Shown here one piece after another: positions 48,315-58,203 of a stretch of 64,000 nt of DNA. Under the pieces are notes generated by a model that worked only from the letters and a program-made list of their open reading frames with translations, did not search any database and was not told the DNA's origin. Origin of the DNA: Streptomyces griseoviridis (GTDB lineage Bacteria; Actinomycetota; Actinomycetes; Streptomycetales; Streptomycetaceae). How positions within the stretch are numbered: the stretch's first letter is position 1; the number at the start of each line of letters is the position of its first letter. The stretch spans positions 62,001-126,000 of the forward strand of contig BMSM01000012.1 in NCBI GenBank assembly GCA_014649155.1. Reading direction: 5' to 3'. The position numbers and the translations under genes were made by a program.

Positions 48315-48517
48315 GGTGCACCGTGCTCGCTCCTGGCGACTGGCGTAAGTCTTCGTACTCGGGCAGCGGGGACGGCAACGCCTGCGTCGAAGTCGCCCCT
48401 CTCGGCCTCGCAATAGCCGTCCGCGACTCCAAGGACCCCGGGCGCGGTCACCTCGCCCTCGGTGAGGCCGCCTTCGGCGCGTTCCTCGCCGCGCTCAAGG
48501 CTTCTCGCCAGGGCTGA
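48311..48517 (+). CDS. DUF397 small protein (second module)
   Basis: A 68-residue protein with the full DUF397 pattern: DWRKSSYSGSGDGNACVEVA and VRDSKDPGRGHLALG, then AFGAFLAALKA. The GTG start overlaps the regulator stop (GTGA), so the two are translationally coupled. It is a better match to the consensus than the copy at 6671. Its 3' end overlaps the convergent antiporter gene by 23 bases. Confidence 0.92.
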   Translation: MRCTVLAPGDWRKSSYSGSGDGNACVEVAPLGLAIAVRDSKDPGRGHLALGEAAFGAFLAALKASRQG

Positions 48518-49769
48518 CCGCCGCCCCTGTGCCGACGTCGGGGACGGGGTCGGGGAGGTCGTCCGGGGCCGGCCGGCCCAGGAGCCAGGTCAGCAGGGGA
48601 CCCGCCATCGCGGTGGTCACCACGGCCATGACGACCATGAGCGAGTACAACCCCTGCCGCAGGAAGCCCAGTTGCAGACCGACGTTCAGGACGATCAGCT
48701 CGGTCAGCCCCCGGGTGTTCATCAGCGTGGCCAGCGCGGCGGACTGCCGTACCGGCATCCGGTTGGCGCGGGCCGCCGCGAACGCGCCGAGGAACTTGCC
48801 GCCCACCGCCACCAGCAGGATCAGCGCCAGGTCCCCGAGGCCACCCGCGTCGAGGCCGGACAGATCGACCTGGAGGCCGGCGACCAGGAAGAACACCGGC
48901 AGCAGCAGGGTGCTGCTCATGTGCCCCAGCCGGTCGTGCACCTCGCGCCGGAGCGGGCCGGTGCCGGAGCGCGGCAGCACGGCGCCGAGCAGGAACGCGC
49001 CGAAGATGTAGTGCAGCCCCACCCACTCGGTGGCCGCCGCCGACAGCAGCAGCCCCACCAGCAGCCCGGCGAAGACGGCAGGGGTGAGCCGCAGCGGCGC
49101 CTGCCGGTCCGCCCACCGGCGCAGCAGCGGACGCACCACGAACAGCATGCCGAGCAGATAGGGCACCGCCAGCAGGATGCGCCACTGGTCGGGACCGGCC
49201 GCCCCGCTCAGGGCGACGACCCCGGCCAGCAGCGACCAGGCGAGGACGTCGTCGATGGAGGCGCAGGCCAGCGCCACCACGCCCAGCGGCGTACGGGTCA
49301 TGCCCCGGTCGGTGAGGATGCGGGCCAGCACCGGGAACGCGGTGATCGACATGGCGATGCCGATGAACAGCATGAACGCCGTACGGTCGTCCGTGCCGTG
49401 CCGGTCCATGAGGACGAGGGCGAGCGCCGCGCCGAGGCCGAACGGCAGGACGATCGAACTGACCGAGACGGCCGGGGCGACGCCCCCGCTGCCCCGGATC
49501 AGGCCGGTGTCCCACTCCAGCCCGACGATGAACATGAAGACCGCGACCCCGACCGCGGCCAGGGCGCTGAGCAGCGGCCGGGTGCTGCCGGGGAAGAGGG
49601 CGTCCGACACGGCCCCGTGGAACAGGGTCGGGCCCAGCGCGATACCGGCGAGGACCTCCCCGATCACGGCGGGCTGGCCCAGCCGCCGGGCCAGCGCGCC
49701 GAGCAGGCGGGCGAGGAGCACCAGCACGGCCAGGCCGACGAGGAGGGAGGTGGTCTGGTGAGTGGTCAT
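48495..49769 (-). CDS. CPA2-family cation:proton antiporter
   Basis: A 424-residue membrane antiporter. Twelve to thirteen hydrophobic spans are visible, starting SLLVGLAVLVLLARLLGAL. The ion-binding pair Asp-Asp appears in ACASIDDVLAW, the CPA2 hallmark, and GQPAVIGEVLAGIALGP and MSITAFPVLARIL are Kef/NapA-like. There is no C-terminal RCK (KTN) domain, so it is not a ligand-gated Kef system. The ATG at 49769 begins MTTHQTTSLL; an upstream open frame to 50045 has no domain. Exchange of Na+ or K+ for H+ is expected. Confidence 0.88.
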   Translation of the reverse strand: MTTHQTTSLLVGLAVLVLLARLLGALARRLGQPAVIGEVLAGIALGPTLFHGAVSDALFPGSTRPLLSALAAVGVAVFMFIVGLEWDTGLIRGSGGVAPAVSVSSIVLPFGLGAALALVLMDRHGTDDRTAFMLFIGIAMSITAFPVLARILTDRGMTRTPLGVVALACASIDDVLAWSLLAGVVALSGAAGPDQWRILLAVPYLLGMLFVVRPLLRRWADRQAPLRLTPAVFAGLLVGLLLSAAATEWVGLHYIFGAFLLGAVLPRSGTGPLRREVHDRLGHMSSTLLLPVFFLVAGLQVDLSGLDAGGLGDLALILLVAVGGKFLGAFAAARANRMPVRQSAALATLMNTRGLTELIVLNVGLQLGFLRQGLYSLMVVMAVVTTAMAGPLLTWLLGRPAPDDLPDPVPDVGTGAAVSPGEKP

Positions 49770-50142
49770 GTGGTCCGACTCCGTCCTTGGCCGCCTACCG
49801 GCCGCGGGCTCGTTGCCGAGTCGGGCCGGGCGGAAGGCCAGATGAGCGACGTGGAGCGCGGGGCGGGCGGGGAGGTCCGCAAGGGGGATGCCGAACACGG
49901 AGACGAGTCGATTTGTCGATGCCGGAGGCCGGCCTGCCCAGCGTAGGAGCACCTCGCGCCCGGCCTCGGAACCGCCGGGCGAAGGTCCGGAACCGGCCCC
50001 TCTTTGTCCGGCCGTGCCACGTTGACAAGGTGCCGTTGCGTCCACGGCCGGAAGGCCCCCGCCCGGCCGGAACCGGAATAAGCCCGCCGCCCCGCCGGTT
50101 GTCCCTTGGGCGAAACGTCACCCCGAGCCAGGAGGCCCCACC
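49770..50142. other. Divergent intergenic region
   Basis: The 373 bases between the antiporter and the LLM gene contain no convincing gene. The only clear signal is CAGGAGG at 50129-50135 for the LLM gene. No promoter pair could be fixed. Confidence 0.4.
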
Positions 50143-51218
<1,076 letters not shown>

Positions 51219-51243
<25 letters not shown>

Positions 51244-53066
51244 AGCAGCAGCTCGGAGATCCGGTCGGGCGGCACGGGACGGGAGTACAGCCAGCCCTGC
51301 CCCGTGTCGCAGCCGATCCGGCGCAGCCGCCTGGCCTGGTCGGAGGTCTCCACGCACTCCGCGGTGACCGTCAGCCCCAGCCGGTGGGCGAGCTGCACCA
51401 TCGCCTCCACGATGACCTCGTCCGCCGGACTGGTGTCGTCCCCGTCCCGCTCGGCGCCGCGCGCCTCGTACTGGAAGCCGCGGACGAAGGACCCGTCCAG
51501 TTTCAGCACCGAGACCGGCAGCCGGCTGAGGTAGGCCAGGTTCGAGTAGCCCGTGCCGAAGTCGTCGATGGCGATGTGCACACCCATGTCGCTGAGCGCT
51601 TTCAGGGCCTGCAGCGGACGGCCCGCCGAGCCCATCACCGCGGACTCCGTCAGCTCCAGTTGCAGCAGCTCCGGGGCGAGGCCGGTCTCGGCGAGGGTGC
51701 GGGCCACGTCCGCCACCAGGTCGGAGTCCCACACCTGGCGCACCGCCACGTTGACGCTGACGAAGATCGGCGGCTCACCGGGGCGGTCGAGCTGCCAGCG
51801 GCGGGCCTGCTCGCACGCCGTGCGCAGCACCCAGCGGCCCAGGGGAACGATCGAGCCGTCCTCCTCCGCCAGTGCGATGAACCGATTCGGCGCCAGTACG
51901 CCGAACTGAGGATGATTCCAGCGGATGAGCGCCTCGACCCCGCGCAGCCGGCCGTCCTCCATGCCGACCAGCGGCTGGTACTCCAGCGCGAACTCGCCGC
52001 GCTCGATCGCCGGGCGGAGCGTGGCGGCGAGGGCCTGACGGGTCATCCGGTGCGCGTTGCGCTCCGGGTCGAAGAGGGTCCAGCGGGCCTTGCCGTCGGC
52101 CTTGGCCCAGTACAGCGTGGTGTCGGCGGCCTGCATCAGGGCGGTCGGGGTGGTGCCGGCGGCGTGCCGCTCCACCACGCCGACCGAGGCGGTGACCGAG
52201 AGGTGGCGGCCGGAGAGGTCGACGGGTTCGCGCAGCGCGGTCAGCGCCGACTCGGCGAGGTCGGCGAGCTGGTCGGTACCGGTGGACCCCTCCACCAGCA
52301 GCGCGAACTCGTCCCCGCCGAGCCGGGCCACCAGCGGCGTGCCGGCCCTCGGCTGGGCGGCCTCCTCGGCGCAGCGCGTCAGCCGCTCGGCCACGGCCGC
52401 CAGCAGCCGGTCCCCGGCACGGTGCCCGAGGGTGTCGTTGACGGCCTTGAACCCGTCCAGGTCGAGGTAGCACAGGCCGATCCGCCCGGTGCCGGCCTCA
52501 TAGGACTCCGGCTCCAGCGCGGCCGTGAGCCGCTCGAAGAACAGCGCCCGGTTGGGCAGCCGGGTCACCGGGTCGTGCATCTGCAAGTGCCGCAGCCGGG
52601 CCTGGAGTTCGTGCCGCGCGCTGATGTCGGCCACCGACAGCAGCAGTCCGGCCTGCTCGCCGCCCAGCGGCTCCACGGTGATCTGCGCCCACAGGAACTC
52701 GCCGTCGGGGCGCTTCAGCCGCCGCGTGCAGCGCAGCCGGGACCGCCGGCCCGAGAGCACCTCCCGGTAGGCCCGCCAGGCCCGCGGGTCGCCCGCGAGG
52801 TCCGCCAGGTCCGCCGCCGCGCGCCCGGTCAGCGCCCCGGGCGGGGTGCCGAACAGCGCGCCGAGGGTGTCGTTGGCGCTGACGACCGTCCCCTCGGGGT
52901 CGACCACGGCCATGGCGAGGGGGGCCGCGGTGAAGGCCGAACGGTAGGCGGGGGGTTCCGCACGACCCGTACGGGAAGCACTGCGCGCCATCTCGACGTC
53001 ACCCTGTGTGACGGCCGACCCGTCGAGGTCTGCCGCGGGCGCCGGCCCTTCGGACGTTCCGCTCAC
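51219..53066 (-). CDS. cdgA: PAS-GGDEF-EAL c-di-GMP enzyme (CdgA-like)
   Basis: A 615-residue cytoplasmic protein with no membrane helices. A PAS domain (about 42-155; APLAMAVVDPEGTVVSANDT) is followed by GGDEF (165-330) with DLDGFKAVNDTLGH and an intact RLGGDEFALL active site. EAL (345-605) has GVEALIRWNHP, LELTESAVMG, IDDFGTGYSN and KLDGSFV. Both synthase and phosphodiesterase motifs are complete. The layout and setting match S. coelicolor cdgA, a BldD target whose overexpression blocks development (from memory). The GTG at 53066 lies 7 bases after GGGAG. A candidate BldD box is at 53118. Confidence 0.85.
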
Positions 53067-53117
53067 CGCTAGCTCCCGCAGTGCCTCGATCTCTGTCCGT
53101 GCAGGAAAGTGTGCCGA

Positions 53118-53130
53118 TCATAGAGGGTGA
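53118..53130 (-). promoter_or_regulatory. Candidate BldD box upstream of the cdgA-like gene
   Basis: On the minus strand TCACCCTCTATGA fits the BldD consensus TnACnCWGnGTnA at 7 of 9 defined positions, with one perfect half-site. It lies 52-64 bases before the GTG start. This is a weak match, listed because cdgA is a known BldD target. Confidence 0.35.
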
Positions 53131-53387
53131 CTCCCGGCCCTTCCAGCCGTGCGACGGCCACCGGTTTCCGACGACCTACCTGACAGATCGTTTCTGCTCG
53201 CACCTGGCCGGGTCCTAAACACTGCCGACCAGTTGTGACGTTCTGTACAGGGGCGCAGGGAAGCACTTGCGCCATTCGGCTCGCTCCGCGAGCGACTCAC
53301 CCGTCCGGCCCAGACGAACAGGGCGCAATACGACAAATCTGCACAAGCTGGGTGCGGTGTTCCCTGGAACCGCATCCGGAGGTCGAT
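53131..53387. other. Divergent region between the cdgA-like and metalloprotease genes
   Basis: No gene was found here. GGAGGTCGAT at 53378-53387 is the ribosome site of the protease gene. A TTGTGACG...TGTACA stretch near 53231-53249 could be promoter-like, but the spacing is not convincing. Confidence 0.4.
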
Positions 53388-54737
53388 GTGCCGCGCCAGC
53401 TCCCCCTGAGGCGACTTCCCCGCGAGGCCCTCAAGGGCCCCGGCGCGGGCGGCCGGCCGGGCGGCGGGGCCCGTTCGCGGCTGCGCAGTACGGCGGCGGT
53501 GGCGACCACCCTGTCCGCGCTGGCGGCGACCTCCCTGATCACCGCCCCCTCGGTGGCCGAACCCTTCTCGCCCGCCCCCTGCGCCCTGGAGCGCACCACG
53601 GCGCACCACTCCGAGGGCCTGGACTCCTGGAACGCCGCCTATCCGCGCCCCACCCGCGCGCTGGACGCGGTGATGGTGTTCCTGTCCTTCCCGGACTCCC
53701 GCCCCCGGTCCACGCCGCGCGACCTCACCGCCGACCACTTCCCGGCCACCACCCGCTTCTTCCAGCGGGCCTCCTACGGCAGGTTCACCCTCCGCCCGCA
53801 CCCGCTGCGGCACTGGACCGCCATGCCCCGGCCCTCGACGTCGTACGCCATACAGCGGGACTGGGGCGCCGGACACCGCGCCGCCTATCTGCGCGACGCG
53901 CTCGCCGCCGCCGACCGGCACGTCGACTTCTCCCGCTACGACGTCGTCTACTTCGTCGCCGACCCGGACGCGCCCGGGGTGGACTCCGACGCCACGAAGG
54001 TCGTCAATCTGAAGACCCCGCTGCGGGCGGACGGCGCCGACATCCGGCGGGTCGTGACGGTGTTCGAGAACCATCCGCCGGACCGGCTGGTCCTCGCCCA
54101 CGAGACCGGTCATGTCTTCGACCTGCCCGACCTGTACCACCGGCCGGCCGACGGCAAGGGTGACTGGGACACGCATGTCGGCGACTGGGACCTGATGGGC
54201 AGTCAGTTCGCGCTGGCGCCGGATCTGTTCGGCTGGCACAAGTGGAAGCTGGGCTGGCTGGACCCCCGGCAGGTGGCCTGCGTACGGGGCGCCGGGCCGG
54301 TCCGGCTCACCCTGGAGCCGCTGGGCGCGGGGCCGGGGGTGCCGGTGACGGGCGCGGCCGGGGCGCCGGCCTTCGGTCTCGGCCGGGGCACGAAGCTGGC
54401 GGTCGTACGCACCGGGGCCGACGAGATCCTCGCCTTCGAGGCGCGCGGCCCGGTCGGCAACGACCTCGCCGCCTGCCGGGCGGGCATCCTCGTCTACCGG
54501 GTGCGCGGCGGCACCGAGTCCGGCGGCGGCCCGGTCGAGGTGATCGACGCGCACCCGCGGACGGAGGCGTGCTGGGAGGACTCGGTCTACCCGCCCCTGG
54601 CCGACGCCCCGGTCGCCCTCGGCGAGAGCTTCACGGTGCCGGGAGAGGGCGTGCGGGTGGAGGTGGAGGGGCGGACGGCGTCGGGGGCGTGGACGGTGAA
54701 GATCACGACCGGTCACTTCTCACGGGCGCCGGGGTGA
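53388..54737 (+). CDS. Secreted M6-type (immune-inhibitor-A-like) metalloprotease
   Basis: A 449-residue exported protein. The GTG at 53388 is fixed by GGAGGTCGAT; the frame is open further up without a ribosome site. The N-terminus is long and basic, then hydrophobic (STAAVATTLSALAATSLITA), consistent with a secretion signal. The catalytic domain includes MVFLSFPDSRP, FFQRASYGRFTLRPHPL and the zinc motif HETGHVFDLPDLY (HExxH with the catalytic Glu). GDWDLMGSQ is the Met-turn-like segment of M6 enzymes. A beta-rich C-terminal domain follows. It is alone on its strand, ended by the 54805 hairpin. Confidence 0.85.
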   Translation: MPRQLPLRRLPREALKGPGAGGRPGGGARSRLRSTAAVATTLSALAATSLITAPSVAEPFSPAPCALERTTAHHSEGLDSWNAAYPRPTRALDAVMVFLSFPDSRPRSTPRDLTADHFPATTRFFQRASYGRFTLRPHPLRHWTAMPRPSTSYAIQRDWGAGHRAAYLRDALAAADRHVDFSRYDVVYFVADPDAPGVDSDATKVVNLKTPLRADGADIRRVVTVFENHPPDRLVLAHETGHVFDLPDLYHRPADGKGDWDTHVGDWDLMGSQFALAPDLFGWHKWKLGWLDPRQVACVRGAGPVRLTLEPLGAGPGVPVTGAAGAPAFGLGRGTKLAVVRTGADEILAFEARGPVGNDLAACRAGILVYRVRGGTESGGGPVEVIDAHPRTEACWEDSVYPPLADAPVALGESFTVPGEGVRVEVEGRTASGAWTVKITTGHFSRAPG

Positions 54738-54804
54738 CCCACGGAAGAGGGGGTGCGGGTGGCGGGGCTCCCGCCACGTGCGGCGGGACCGCGCGGAAAA
54801 GGAC

Positions 54805-54849
54805 GACGGCGGGGCCGGTTCGCGCTATCCGCGAACCGGCCCCGCCGTC
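54805..54849. terminator. 20-bp perfect hairpin between protease gene and tRNA-Lys
   Basis: GACGGCGGGGCCGGTTCGCG (54805-54824) pairs exactly with 54830-54849 around a 5-base loop. It is 68 bases after the protease stop and 7 bases beyond the tRNA 3' end, so it serves convergent transcripts. Confidence 0.85.
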
Positions 54850-54856
54850 GGTGTCG

Positions 54857-54930
54857 TGCGCCGCCAGGGACTCGAACCCCGGACCCGCTGATTAAGAGTC
54901 AGCTGCTCTAACCAACTGAGCTAGCGGCGC
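54857..54930 (-). tRNA. tRNA-Lys (CTT), copy 3
   Basis: A 74-nt minus-strand tRNA identical to the copies at 31783 and 35018. Its 5' end overlaps the last 10 bases of the prim-pol-like gene on the same strand. Confidence 0.97.
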
Positions 54931-55502
54931 CTGCTGACGTCGTAGACATTAGCAGGCGTTCCGGCGGGAGGAAAAATCGATATCCGCACGGCCGCGCGGG
55001 CCGCCCGCACCGCCGCCCAGAGCAGGATCTCCGGGCCGGGCAGCCAGGGCCGGCGGGTGTCCGGGGCGACCAGCCAGCGGGCGGCCGATCCGGCGGGCCC
55101 GGCGGGCGCCGGGACGGTCACGGCGTCGCCGGTGCCGTGGCAGAGCAGCGGCGGGACCGCGCCCGCACGGCCGTCCGGGCGGCCCCGGGTGCCCCACTCC
55201 TCCCACTCCAGCAGCGACGGCAGCCGCTGGGCCGTGCCCGGCGCGCTGAACAGCAGCATCCGGCCGCGGAACTCCGCCACCGGGCCGGACCCCGGGCCCT
55301 CGTCCCACATCCGGTCCAGCATCCGGCGTCCGAACATCGCCGGGGCGCTGACGACGTCGAACGCCGAGCCGCACGGCAGGACCACCGGGGCCTCCGGCCG
55401 CTCCTCCCAGAGGGCGAGCGTGCTGCGCGGGTAGCTGCCGGCGGAGGCCAGCCAGGCGGCGCCGGCCGAGGTGACGTGGGAGGCGTGCGGAGTGCTGCTC
55501 AT
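54921..55502 (-). CDS. Prim-pol-like domain protein
   Basis: A 193-residue cytoplasmic protein. Segments VTSAGAAWLASAGSYPRSTL, LPCGSAFDVVSAPAMFGRRM, PVAEFRGRMLLFSAPGTAQR, PLLCHGTGDAVTVP and RWLVAPDTRRPWLPGPEILL match a Streptomyces family labelled bifunctional DNA primase/polymerase N-terminal-like. The usual catalytic Asp triad of archaeo-eukaryotic primases is not evident, so activity is doubtful. The ATG at 55502 has no strong ribosome site. The stop codon lies inside the tRNA-Lys gene, so the mRNA end and the tRNA 5' end share sequence. Confidence 0.72.
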   Translation of the reverse strand: MSSTPHASHVTSAGAAWLASAGSYPRSTLALWEERPEAPVVLPCGSAFDVVSAPAMFGRRMLDRMWDEGPGSGPVAEFRGRMLLFSAPGTAQRLPSLLEWEEWGTRGRPDGRAGAVPPLLCHGTGDAVTVPAPAGPAGSAARWLVAPDTRRPWLPGPEILLWAAVRAARAAVRISIFPPAGTPANVYDVSRRR

Positions 55503-55632
55503 GGGAGTGATGTCTACCCGCTGTGAGGGGGCGGTCTCACTGGGTTGCCGGAATCCGGGACAGGGGGGCGGGCGGAGGGGTATCGTGCCCACCCTCTTGG
55601 CATATGCCGGACGCCGGATGCCGTCGCGGGAC

Positions 55633-56001
55633 TCAGCGCGGTTCCGGTCCGCCGCCGCCGCTCTCGCCGCCGCGCATCAGGTCCCGGCCGAACTCGACCA
55701 TCTTCTTGGCGTAGTCCTCGGTCCACTCGGCGCGCTCCGCGATGTCCGCGGCGGTCAGCCGGTCGAACCGCCGCGGGTCGGCGAGCTGGGCCGCCGCCAT
55801 CGCCTGGAACTCCACCGCCCGGTCGGTCGCCGCGCGGAACGCCAGCGTCAGCTCCGTGGCCCGGTCCAGCAGGGCCCGCGGGTCGTCGATCGACTCCAGG
55901 TCGAAGAAGTGCTCGGGGTCCGCGGCCGCCGCCGCGGGCTCGAAGAGCAGGGGCGCGGGGCGTAGCCGCGGTTCATGGTGACGCGGCGTGGGCTCCGCCA
56001 T
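55633..56001 (-). CDS. Conserved hypothetical protein
   Basis: A 122-residue acidic, mostly helical cytoplasmic protein (PEHFFDLESIDDPRALLDRA, TELTLAFRAATDRAVEFQAM, AERAEWTEDYAKKMVEFGRD). No known domain. The ATG at 56001 is fixed by GAGGAGGAAAGAC. It precedes the prim-pol-like gene by 130 bases on the same strand and may be transcribed with it. Confidence 0.72.
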   Translation of the reverse strand: MAEPTPRHHEPRLRPAPLLFEPAAAAADPEHFFDLESIDDPRALLDRATELTLAFRAATDRAVEFQAMAAAQLADPRRFDRLTAADIAERAEWTEDYAKKMVEFGRDLMRGGESGGGGPEPR

Positions 56002-56149
56002 GTCTTTCCTCCTCGTACGTCGCACTGACCCGCCGGAACATGGGCCACCGTCCATTGTCCCGCGCCCCCGCAAGAGGGCCTCCGGCCGACCGGCGGGGAC
56101 ATCCGACGCCGGGCGGGATGGACGACGGCCGGTGCGCATCGACGCCGCC

Positions 56150-56913
56150 CCGGCACCCGGTGCCGCGCGTCACGGGCGCCGGGGCACCCACTGCCGGGGC
56201 GGGCCGGTGGTCCGGGTGGGTTCCGGTCGTCAGGGGTGCCGGTGGATCGGGTGCCGGGGTGGGCCGGTGGTCCGGGTGGGTTGTGGTCGTCAGGGGGTGC
56301 CGGCCGGGGGCCGGTGTCACGGGCGCCAGGGGACCCGGTGTCGGGTGAGGTGGGCCAGGACCGCGTGGTTCGCCTCCCAGCCGTCCGGGCTGTGTCTGTC
56401 GGCCGCCTCCGGCGGCGTGCCGGACTCCGTCCGGCGGTCGGGGCGGTCCGGCGGGCGGTGTGCGCCGGGGCCGGGGCGCGGTCGGGGGTGCCGGGGCACC
56501 CGCTGCCGGGGTGGGCCGGTGGTCCGGGTGGGTTCCCGGTCGTCAGGGGGTGCCGGTGGATCGGGTGCCGGCCGGGGGGCCGGTGTCACGGGCGCCAGGG
56601 GACCCGGTGCTGGGTGAGGTGGGCCAGGACCGCGTGGTTCGCCTCCCAGCCGTCCGGGCTGTGTCTGTCGGCCGCCTCCGGCGGCGTGCCGGACTCCGTC
56701 CGGCGGTCGGGGCGGTCCGGCGGGCGGTGTGCGCCGGGGCCAGGGCGCGGTCGGGGGGGCCGGGGCACCCGCTGCCGGGGTGGCCCGGTGGTCCGGGTGG
56801 GTTGTGGTCGTCAGGGGGTGCCGGCCGGGGGGCCGGTGTCACGGGCGCCAGGGGACCCGGTGCTGGGTGAGGTGGGCCAGGACCGCGTGGTTCGCCTCCC
56901 AGCCGTCCGGGAA
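56150..56913. repeat. Tandem array made from the 3' end of the helicase gene
   Basis: GTGTCACGGGCGCCAGGGGA starts at 56314, 56583 and 56836 (spacing 269 and 253). The copy at 56836 is the real end of the helicase gene; the other two repeat its last 20 or so codons (GWEANHAVLAHLT) plus about 180 bases of flank containing GTCCGGCGGTCGGGG. Shorter pieces (GGGCCGGTGGTCCGGGTGGG) continue to about 56150. The array replaces a normal intergenic region of more than 800 bases. Confidence 0.85.
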
Positions 56914-58203
56914 TTTGACCGTCGTGCCCAGTTGGACCGGTTCCGTGGACGGATAGGCGTCCAGCAGGTCGTCGACGCCCTCGCGGCAGACGACGACGCA
57001 GGCGTGCCGGTGGCGGGAGGCCAGGACGCACAGGCGGCCCGTCTCCAGGTGGAACGCCGTGGCGTCGGGGCGGCCGGAGAGGGGATGCAGGACCACCGTC
57101 ACGTCGTACTCCCGGCCCTGGAGCCGGTTGGCCGTGTCCACGGTGACGCCGGTGACGCCGAGGGCGGCCAGCGCGGCGCGGACCGCGGCCGCCTGGTCGC
57201 GGTGGGCGGTGCCGACCGCGATCCGGGCGGGCGTCAGCGGGGACGCGTCGGGGGAGCGCTCGGAGCGCGCCGCGCCCTCGCGGTCCAGGAGCCGGCGCAC
57301 GACCGCCGCGACCGCCCGCACCGCCTCCGGGTCCGTGCGCGGCGTGCGCCGGGCGGGCAGCTCCAGCAGGCCCCAGCCGGAGGCCGCCGCCTCGTCGATC
57401 ACCCGGTCGGGGCCCGAGCCGTCCGAGGGGACGGCGAAGGTGAGGCGGCGGTCACCGGGGCCGGTGCCGCTGCGGAACGGCGTGAACGGGTAGAACGCGT
57501 CCGACACCAGGGGCGCCGCCGAGGCCGGGAGGCGCCAGGAGACGGGCAGGCGGTGCTGGGGGAGCCGCGGGTTGTGCGCGAGCAGGGTGGTGACGGCGGA
57601 GGCGGACGGGTCGTACGACAGGCCCGCCCACTGCTCACCGCCCACGACGGAGAACGGGTCGAGCTGCCCGGGGTCGCCCACGAACAGCGCCCGCTCGAAC
57701 AGCCCCGCGACGGCGAGCAGCGCGTCCGACCGCATCTGGTACGCCTCGTCGACGATGGCGTGCCGCCACGGCTCGTCCACCTTCACATGCGCCCACTTCG
57801 CGGCCGTCGACACCACCACCGCGAGACCGGCCAGGTCGGCGGCCTTCGCGGACTTCCGTACGCCGGGCAGCCCGTCGAGCGCCTTGTCGTACGGGTCGGC
57901 GTCGCTGCTGTGCAGGCGGCCCACCGGCAGCTCGGGGTTCTTCTCGGCGAGGCGGAGGACCAGGTCGTCGACCTGGGCGTTGGTCTGGGCGACCACCATC
58001 AGCGGGCGGCCCGCCTCGGCCAGCTCCAGCGCGGCCCGGACGACCAGCGTGGACTTGCCCGCGCCCGGCGGGGAGTCGACGACCACCCCGCGCTCGGTGC
58101 CGTGCAGGGTGTCGTGGAGGATCGCGGCGGTCGCGCGGGCCGCCTCCGCGCCCGGGTCGAAGGCGGCGTCCGCACCGGTGCGGACAAGGGCCTCGGCGGT
58201 CAC
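56839..58203 (-). CDS. DNA2/NAM7-like superfamily 1 helicase
   Basis: A 454-residue ATPase. Walker A is SPPGAGKST (residues about 45-53), Q/Ia region VVAQTNAQVDDLVLRL, motif II IVDEAYQM, motif III GDPGQLDPF, and motifs V-VI TVDTANRLQGREYDVTVVLH and ASRHRHACVVV. This is the UvrD/DNA2-NAM7 core without accessory domains. The GTG at 58203 overlaps the preceding stop as GTGA. Together with the next two genes upstream it forms a coupled operon whose third member is an Fe-S nuclease, so helicase and nuclease of a Dna2-like machine seem to be split. Its 3' end is duplicated downstream. Confidence 0.87.
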   Translation of the reverse strand: MTAEALVRTGADAAFDPGAEAARATAAILHDTLHGTERGVVVDSPPGAGKSTLVVRAALELAEAGRPLMVVAQTNAQVDDLVLRLAEKNPELPVGRLHSSDADPYDKALDGLPGVRKSAKAADLAGLAVVVSTAAKWAHVKVDEPWRHAIVDEAYQMRSDALLAVAGLFERALFVGDPGQLDPFSVVGGEQWAGLSYDPSASAVTTLLAHNPRLPQHRLPVSWRLPASAAPLVSDAFYPFTPFRSGTGPGDRRLTFAVPSDGSGPDRVIDEAAASGWGLLELPARRTPRTDPEAVRAVAAVVRRLLDREGAARSERSPDASPLTPARIAVGTAHRDQAAAVRAALAALGVTGVTVDTANRLQGREYDVTVVLHPLSGRPDATAFHLETGRLCVLASRHRHACVVVCREGVDDLLDAYPSTEPVQLGTTVKFPDGWEANHAVLAHLTQHRVPWRP

